Assembly: GCF_024494565.1 (NCBI RefSeq)
Contig: NZ_JANHDN010000001.1
Span: forward strand, 124,001 to 188,000
Length of the DNA: 64,000 nt
Direction of reading: 5' to 3'
Source of the DNA: Halorubrum rutilum
GTDB lineage: Archaea; Halobacteriota; Halobacteria; Halobacteriales; Haloferacaceae
The notes beneath the pieces are model-generated. The model worked only from the letters and a program-made list of their open reading frames with translations. It searched no databases and was not told where the DNA came from. Both the position numbers and the translations under genes were made by a program. Below, piece after piece: positions 59,708-64,000 of the stretch; position 1 is the first letter of the stretch, and every line of letters begins with the position of its first letter.

Positions 59708-60199
59708 ATGAGCAACAACGCACTCGACGTCTACGACGAGATCACGGGCGGTGACCGAGCCAACGGCACGTTCACGTTCGTGTACAACGACCAGCCCATC
59801 GAGTGGGACGTGAGGCCACTCCCGAAGCCACAAAAGAACGACCTGCTCTCGCAGCTCCCTGACGGCTACTTCGACCCCGTCCTCGACCTGGAAGAGCTCG
59901 ACATCGACGAGGATGAGCTCGAGGAGATGGACGAGGACGAGGTGATGTCGCTGCTCAAAGAGCACGACGTCGACCTTGCCGAGGCCACGCGGAGCATGCT
60001 CCTCGACGAGGAGGGGACCAGGACAGCGATCAACGCGATCGTTGATAGCTTCAATCACCCCTCGCTGTCGGACCAGAAGACCAAGAACATCATCCTGTCG
60101 CCGGCCTTCCCCGACCGGGCGTTCGAGGAGGCGCTCCGCACCGTACTGGAGGTGTCGCAGGCGGACGACGACGTCGTCGAGTTTCGCTCGGAGAGATAA
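59708..60199 (+). CDS. Tail assembly chaperone, short form
   Basis: A 163-residue acidic protein between tail tube and tape measure, the standard site of tail assembly chaperones. The sequence includes TFVYNDQPIEWDVRPLPKPQKNDLLSQLP and an Asp/Glu-rich centre. Its stop codon UAA at 60197-60199 is preceded by GAG AGA. Slippage of two bases there would enter the next frame, which is open to 60353; see the extension entry. Confidence 0.82.
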   Translation: MSNNALDVYDEITGGDRANGTFTFVYNDQPIEWDVRPLPKPQKNDLLSQLPDGYFDPVLDLEELDIDEDELEEMDEDEVMSLLKEHDVDLAEATRSMLLDEEGTRTAINAIVDSFNHPSLSDQKTKNIILSPAFPDRAFEEALRTVLEVSQADDDVVEFRSER

Positions 60200-60353
60200 A
60201 GCCCAGAATCTGTTGGAGAACATTGAGCAGTTCGGGCTGCCAGAGGTTGACAACGTCCGCGACCTGACTGAGGCGCAAGCCGTCTTTGTCGCCGAAGCCC
60301 GACGCATCCGTCGCGAGAAACAGCAACCCGACACGAATCGAGGTCGATACTAA
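60195..60353 (+). CDS. Frameshift extension of tail assembly chaperone (-2 frame)
   Basis: A 52-codon frame (DKAQNLLENIEQFGLPEVDNVRDLTEAQAVFVAEARRIRREKQQPDT...) runs from the end of the short chaperone to the tape measure, ending one base before its ATG. It has no suitable start codon. At GAG AGA UAA (60191-60199) the P-site tRNA on AGA (60194-60196) can re-pair with the identical AGA at 60192-60194, a -2 shift. The next codon is then GAU, followed by AAA GCC. Long and short chaperones in this gene position are a hallmark of tailed viruses; -2 shifts are known in Mu-like contractile tails. Confidence 0.6.
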   Translation, partial: DKAQNLLENIEQFGLPEVDNVRDLTEAQAVFVAEARRIRREKQQPDTNRGRY

Positions 60354-62258
60354 ATGGAACTAGAAACGCTCAAAGCGAAACTCGTCGCCACCAACGAGAT
60401 CTCGAAGTCGCTTGAGACGACTGCCGCATCCGCGGACCGGGTCGCCGACTCGATGCGCGAAGGGGCCGTGGCGGGTGCGGAACTCGCGACAGCCGCGGCG
60501 CGGACCGACGAGGAGGCGACGGACCTCGCGCGGTCGCTCGGAAAGGCGAACTCCGAGCTCGCTGAAGGCGCCGCACAGGGGGCCGTCTACGCCGAGGGCA
60601 TGGGCGAGGTAGCCCAACAGCAGGCAGAGGCCTCCGCCGCGGCCGCGCTCTTCGAGCAGCGCCTCGAATCAGTTGGTGACGAAGCGACGCAATCGGCGGC
60701 CCAGCTGGGCGCGTTCAGCGGTGCCGCTGAGAGTGCTGCTTCGAGCTCGGTCCGAGCAAACGTTGCGGGGCTCTCCGGTCCACTGACCCGTGTCGGCGCC
60801 GTCGCCGCCGCTGCGACTCCTGCAGTACTCGGGCTCGGGTCGGCCCTCAGTGGCATTGCCGGCTTCAGCGGACTCGGCGGCCTCGCCGCCGGCGGGCTCA
60901 CCGCTGCCGGCATCCAGGCGCGGGCAGAGGAGATGGCCGCCATGTCCAGCGAGCTAGAGGACGCGGCGGCCGCTCGAGAAGAGTTGTTCGCGAACTTCAA
61001 GGACCAACTGGCTGATGCATTTGCCCCAATCCAGAACGCCGACGTCACGCAACAGTTCGCCCTGCGGAACCTCGAGGCCGTCGTCGACGTTGCCGAAGAC
61101 GCGTCGACGTCGCTGCAGGCCGTCGACGATACCGTGATCGGCGTCGCAAGTGGGCTGCGTGAAGCCGCGGTCGCGACGTCGCCTGAGGCGTTCGCAGCGC
61201 TGGCCGACCAGACCGAGCGCCTCGCGCCGCTGTTCAGTCGGCTTGACGGCGCGATCAGTGACCTCCCGCAACTCATCAACTTCCTCGGCGACGCCACCGC
61301 ACGTGTCGGCCCTGACCTGTTTCAGCTCGCAGCAGCTGCGGTCCCGGTCGCAGCGGGACTTGCTGAAGTCGGGATCGCTGCCTCGGATGTCCTCTTACCA
61401 CCCCTGAACGCGAGCCTCTTCGTTCTGGGTGGGCTGCTTGGCACATTTCAGGCACTTCCGAGCCCGATACAGAACGCGGCCGCTGGAATGGTTCTCGCTG
61501 CTGGGGCAGCCTCTATTGCGAGTTCGGCGATGGCCGCCTACTCTGCATCGACGTTTGCGTCTACGGTAGCGACCAAAGGACTGATTGCTGCCATCGGAAC
61601 CCTGCTAGGCCCAGTTACCGCAACCGGGCTCGCTATCGCAGCCGTTGGCGGCGCTGTTCTTGGGCTAGCGTCACACTTTGGCCTCCTCGATGATGCCGCC
61701 GGTGTCCTGACAGGAACGTGGAACACCCTCGTAGAAGTTCAGGAGATGCTCCTCAACACTGTTCTCGGCACTGCGAAGGCACTCGGCGACTTCCTCGGAC
61801 CGGTCTCCCTTCTCCTCGGCCCGATAGGGCTACTGTCATTCGCGATCTCGAACTGGGCCGAAATAATGGACTACGCCAACAACAGAATCGACTGGATGCA
61901 GCGCAAGATCAAAGCGCTTGCGAGAGTGGCTAACAACGTCCTTGGCCCAGTGCTCGACATGGTCAGGAAAACCTCAGAGGAGATCGATGAGGCTGGCGGT
62001 GTCGAGCTTGACGCCGCGAAGTTCGGCGACGAAGGTGACGATGGTGATGGTTCGTCTGGTCTAGGTGGATCCGACGGAGAAGGTCCGCCGCCAGCTGCAC
62101 CGGCAGCGACGACTGGATCGGGCTCGACGGATCAGTCGGTCAACATCGACACGCTCGTCGTCGAGGACCGCAGCGGCAACGCCGACCAGACGGCTGACAA
62201 GGTCATCAGACGACTTAGGAAACAAAGCCGGCGAGAGGGCGGGCACCCAACCGGATAG
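60354..62258 (+). CDS. Tape measure protein
   Basis: A 634-residue protein whose length sets tail length. The N-terminal 110 residues are Ala/Glu-rich coiled coil (ELETLKAKLVATNEISKSLETTAASADRVADSMREG). The centre has several hydrophobic, membrane-active segments (about 130-180, 330-480). The C-terminus is Gly/Asp-rich and then VNIDTLVVEDRSG with a basic end. With about 1.5 angstrom per residue, a tail near 95 nm is implied (inference). Confidence 0.88.
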   Translation: MELETLKAKLVATNEISKSLETTAASADRVADSMREGAVAGAELATAAARTDEEATDLARSLGKANSELAEGAAQGAVYAEGMGEVAQQQAEASAAAALFEQRLESVGDEATQSAAQLGAFSGAAESAASSSVRANVAGLSGPLTRVGAVAAAATPAVLGLGSALSGIAGFSGLGGLAAGGLTAAGIQARAEEMAAMSSELEDAAAAREELFANFKDQLADAFAPIQNADVTQQFALRNLEAVVDVAEDASTSLQAVDDTVIGVASGLREAAVATSPEAFAALADQTERLAPLFSRLDGAISDLPQLINFLGDATARVGPDLFQLAAAAVPVAAGLAEVGIAASDVLLPPLNASLFVLGGLLGTFQALPSPIQNAAAGMVLAAGAASIASSAMAAYSASTFASTVATKGLIAAIGTLLGPVTATGLAIAAVGGAVLGLASHFGLLDDAAGVLTGTWNTLVEVQEMLLNTVLGTAKALGDFLGPVSLLLGPIGLLSFAISNWAEIMDYANNRIDWMQRKIKALARVANNVLGPVLDMVRKTSEEIDEAGGVELDAAKFGDEGDDGDGSSGLGGSDGEGPPPAAPAATTGSGSTDQSVNIDTLVVEDRSGNADQTADKVIRRLRKQSRREGGHPTG

Positions 62259-62268
62259 CGAGTCATCC

Positions 62269-62652
62269 ATGACTGACACACGCCCACAGACACGCCTCGG
62301 GCCGGTCGAATTCACCGATTTCCCACACCCTGAACTCTCCAGTTCTGGCTCGGGGAAGAAGGCAGAACTGGAGGTGCTCCCACAATCAGAGGCCGACAAC
62401 ACTGCGACGGTCATCCAGCCGATGGGGCGTAAGGCGCGGAAGTTCACCCTGCGGGGCACAACCACACGGGCGAACGCGACCGCGCTCGACGAGCTCGACG
62501 GCGAGGTCGTCGGCCTCCGCCACGCGAGGCATTCGGGAGACGTCTTCGTCGATGGCGTCGATACCGACCCGTTCGGCGGCGGCGATGATCCCGACGGCGA
62601 CCCGGACCAGCGCTGGTACACGTACACCGTGTCGCTGTTGGAGGTGCGCTGA
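62269..62652 (+). CDS. Baseplate/tail protein, unknown subtype
   Basis: A 127-residue protein between tape measure and hub. The beta pattern (LGPVEFTDFPHPELSSSGSGKKAELEVLPQ, VIQPMGRKARKFTLRGTTT) recalls small baseplate proteins of the gp53/LysM position in other myoviruses, though no LysM motif is seen. One-base overlap with the hub gene. Confidence 0.65.
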   Translation: MTDTRPQTRLGPVEFTDFPHPELSSSGSGKKAELEVLPQSEADNTATVIQPMGRKARKFTLRGTTTRANATALDELDGEVVGLRHARHSGDVFVDGVDTDPFGGGDDPDGDPDQRWYTYTVSLLEVR

Positions 62653-63635
62653 TGCCAATCGCGACCGAGCCCGTCTACGGCTCCGTCTCCGTTGGCGGCG
62701 AGACATACCGCATCGTGCTCGGCGGTGAGACGCCGGCTGGGTCGACATCCCCGGACGGGCTCACCTACGACATCGACCGGTTCAACACAAGCGCCGAACT
62801 CGAGGCGGACATTCTCATGGAGACGCCGCCAACAGAGGATCGCATCGTCTCCTGTTCGCTCCAGGGCGAGACGATCTTCACGGGAAGCGTGACGAAAGCC
62901 GAGCAGCGAAGCGGGTTCGTGCACCTCATCGCGAACGACGTTGTCCATGAGCTGAAGCGGGCGACGCTGACGCAATCGTTCACCGAAGCCGATATCGCGA
63001 CGATTGCTAAGGCCGCACTCGGCGCGGCGGACTTCAACGCGCGGTCGTCAGCGATGATCGACCTGCCGGCAGAGACGACATCGGCGGAGTTCTCCGAAGA
63101 GCGCTGTGACAAGATTCTGGAGGACGTCTCTGACTGGGGGAATGCGGTCTGGGGCGTCGACACCGCCGATAGCGTGTACCTCACACAGTTGATCGGCGCG
63201 CGGACGACACGGCATGAACTCGAGCAGGTCGTCGACGCCGCACCGGGCGAGCGCACCATGCCGTACCAGTCCGTCCGCGTCGAGGGTGCGTCGCCGGCCT
63301 CGCGAAAGGGCCAGCAGTCCATGCATCTCGTCGCCTCGGAGTCAGTCCGTGCGACCGCCGGCGACGGCGAGCCACAGTTCACCCACCAAGACTCCCGGAT
63401 CAAGACGAAGGCGATGGCCGAGAACGCCGCGGAGGCCATCCTGACGGAACTCAAACGCCAGCGCGGCACCGGCACGATCACGGTGGCCGGCGACCCGACT
63501 ATCCGGCCGTACGACACGGTCTCGCCGCTCGACACGATCGACACAGGTGAGTATCTCGTGAGTGGTATTCAGCATCGGATCACGAGTCAGGATGGTTTCC
63601 GGACGACCATCCAGTGCGGCGGGGTGGTGTCGTGA
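62652..63635 (+). CDS. Baseplate hub protein (gpD/gp27-like)
   Basis: A 327-residue protein in the late-control gene D position. Features are a beta N-terminal domain (VYGSVSVGGETYRIVLGGETP), the middle DIATIAKAALGAADFNARSSAMIDLP, and the C-terminal KAMAENAAEAILTELKRQRGTGTITVAGDPTIRPYDTVSPLD, GEYLVSGIQHRITSQDGFRTTIQ, which match hub proteins that form the trimeric base of the spike. Overlaps the next gene by ATG/GTG spacing of four bases. Confidence 0.82.
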   Translation: MPIATEPVYGSVSVGGETYRIVLGGETPAGSTSPDGLTYDIDRFNTSAELEADILMETPPTEDRIVSCSLQGETIFTGSVTKAEQRSGFVHLIANDVVHELKRATLTQSFTEADIATIAKAALGAADFNARSSAMIDLPAETTSAEFSEERCDKILEDVSDWGNAVWGVDTADSVYLTQLIGARTTRHELEQVVDAAPGERTMPYQSVRVEGASPASRKGQQSMHLVASESVRATAGDGEPQFTHQDSRIKTKAMAENAAEAILTELKRQRGTGTITVAGDPTIRPYDTVSPLDTIDTGEYLVSGIQHRITSQDGFRTTIQCGGVVS

Positions 63636-64000
63636 CTGACGAACTCGACCCGAATCGACGAGGCGACACACTCCGCCGCATCAGCGACGCGAGCAGCCCG
63701 CCACGCGTCGGGCGCGTCGTTGCTGTGCGCGCACATACCGGCGAGGAGTCGCAGCCGTCGAACCACGAGGCCGACGTCGCCGTCCCGCCCGGTGGCGAGG
63801 TCGACCAGCAGCATCGGGAGATCCCGGTTCGACAGCCCGGTGCGGGCGTGGCGGTCGTCCCGCGCGAGGGCGACCTCGTCCTCGTGGGGTATCGGAACGG
63901 TGACGACCCGTACGTCGACGGTGCGATCTACGGCGACGCCGATGACGACCGGGCGCCGACCGCGTCGGCAGGCGACATCCGCCTCCGCCGAAAGGGCGCG
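63632..64000 (+). CDS. Baseplate spike/assembly protein gpV-like, cut by window edge
   Basis: At least 123 residues from a GTG that overlaps the hub stop. An OB-like segment (PPRVGRVVAVRAHTGEESQPSNHEADVAVPPGG, GVAVVPREGDLVLVGYRNGDDPYVDGAIYGD) is typical of the gpV/gp5-type spike OB domain. The C-terminal spike beta-helix lies outside the window. Confidence 0.78.
   Translation, partial: MTDELDPNRRGDTLRRISDASSPPRVGRVVAVRAHTGEESQPSNHEADVAVPPGGEVDQQHREIPVRQPGAGVAVVPREGDLVLVGYRNGDDPYVDGAIYGDADDDRAPTASAGDIRLRRKGA

Larger units (their letters stand above)
39343..64000 (+). mobile_element. Integrated myovirus-like provirus, right end beyond window
   Basis: From just after the secY terminator to the window edge, all genes are on one strand and form a coherent head-tail virus: replication (MCM), small early genes and tRNA-Phe, then terminase, portal, capsid, contractile tail and baseplate in canonical order. 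The left boundary is placed at the terminator and is uncertain, because I find neither an integrase nor a target duplication. The host genes normally found after secY are absent from view and presumably lie beyond the right end. The sheath gene makes this a contractile-tailed virus. Confidence 0.85.

Noticed and set aside
1..64000. CRISPR arrays, transposases, integrase
   Set aside because: No regularly spaced identical repeats, no DDE/OrfB-type transposase and no tyrosine or serine recombinase motif were seen on either strand.

Overview
The window is a high-GC haloarchaeal chromosome segment, most likely Halorubrum or a close relative. The evidence is a very acidic proteome, TATA boxes about 25 nt upstream of many apparently leaderless start codons, Tat-type signal peptides, an archaeal RNase P RNA, and the complete archaeal-order S10/spc ribosomal protein cluster. 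Genus-level placement is inference.

Host metabolic region (1-24.8 kb). It holds two NAD-salvage genes (nicotinamidase-like hydrolase and nicotinate phosphoribosyltransferase) flanking a secreted HELVH-motif surface protein. Next come an AMMECR1 protein, RNase P RNA, a CPBP intramembrane protease, a Nudix hydrolase, DNA polymerase IV, a REC-PAS-LOV-histidine kinase and an MFS transporter. Then follow 3-hydroxyacyl-CoA dehydrogenase, an aldolase/fructose-bisphosphatase gluconeogenic operon, an acyl-CoA carboxylase carboxyltransferase, a DedA-like protein, a peroxiredoxin, a Gfo6-type sugar dehydrogenase, an aldo-keto reductase, tRNA-Gly(GCC) and a PQQ-type aldose dehydrogenase. Three related dispersed repeat elements (about 5.7, 13.2 and 22.95 kb) sit in this half. 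Two of them can form the same interleaved (pseudoknot-order) stems with compensated base changes. A separate cluster of hairpins and copies of the tRNA-Gly 3' end lies at 23.1-23.3 kb.

Ribosomal region (24.9-39.3 kb). A putative SPOUT RNA methyltransferase precedes uL3-uL4-uL23-uL2-uS19-uL22-uS3-uL29-Rnp1-uS17-uL14-uL24-eS4-uL5-uS14-uS8-uL6-eL32-eL19-uL18-uS5-uL30-uL15-SecY. The genes are nearly all overlapping or within a few bases, and a hairpin plus T-tract ends the cluster after secY.

Provirus (about 39.34 kb to beyond the right edge). Immediately after the secY terminator begins a head-tail virus genome read rightwards. Its early region has an MCM replicative helicase, many small zinc-binding proteins, a winged-helix protein, tRNA-Phe(GAA), a metallophosphoesterase with N-terminal HTH domains, two small membrane proteins and a ribbon-helix-helix-type gene framed by identical 14-bp palindromes. 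A strong TATA box at 47.53 kb opens the structural operon: small and large terminase, portal, MuF-like protein, protease-scaffold, decoration protein, major capsid protein, connector and completion proteins, tail sheath, tail tube, a tail-assembly chaperone with a probable -2 frameshift, tape measure and baseplate hub/spike. The sheath means a contractile tail (myovirus). No integrase is visible; the element continues past 64,000.
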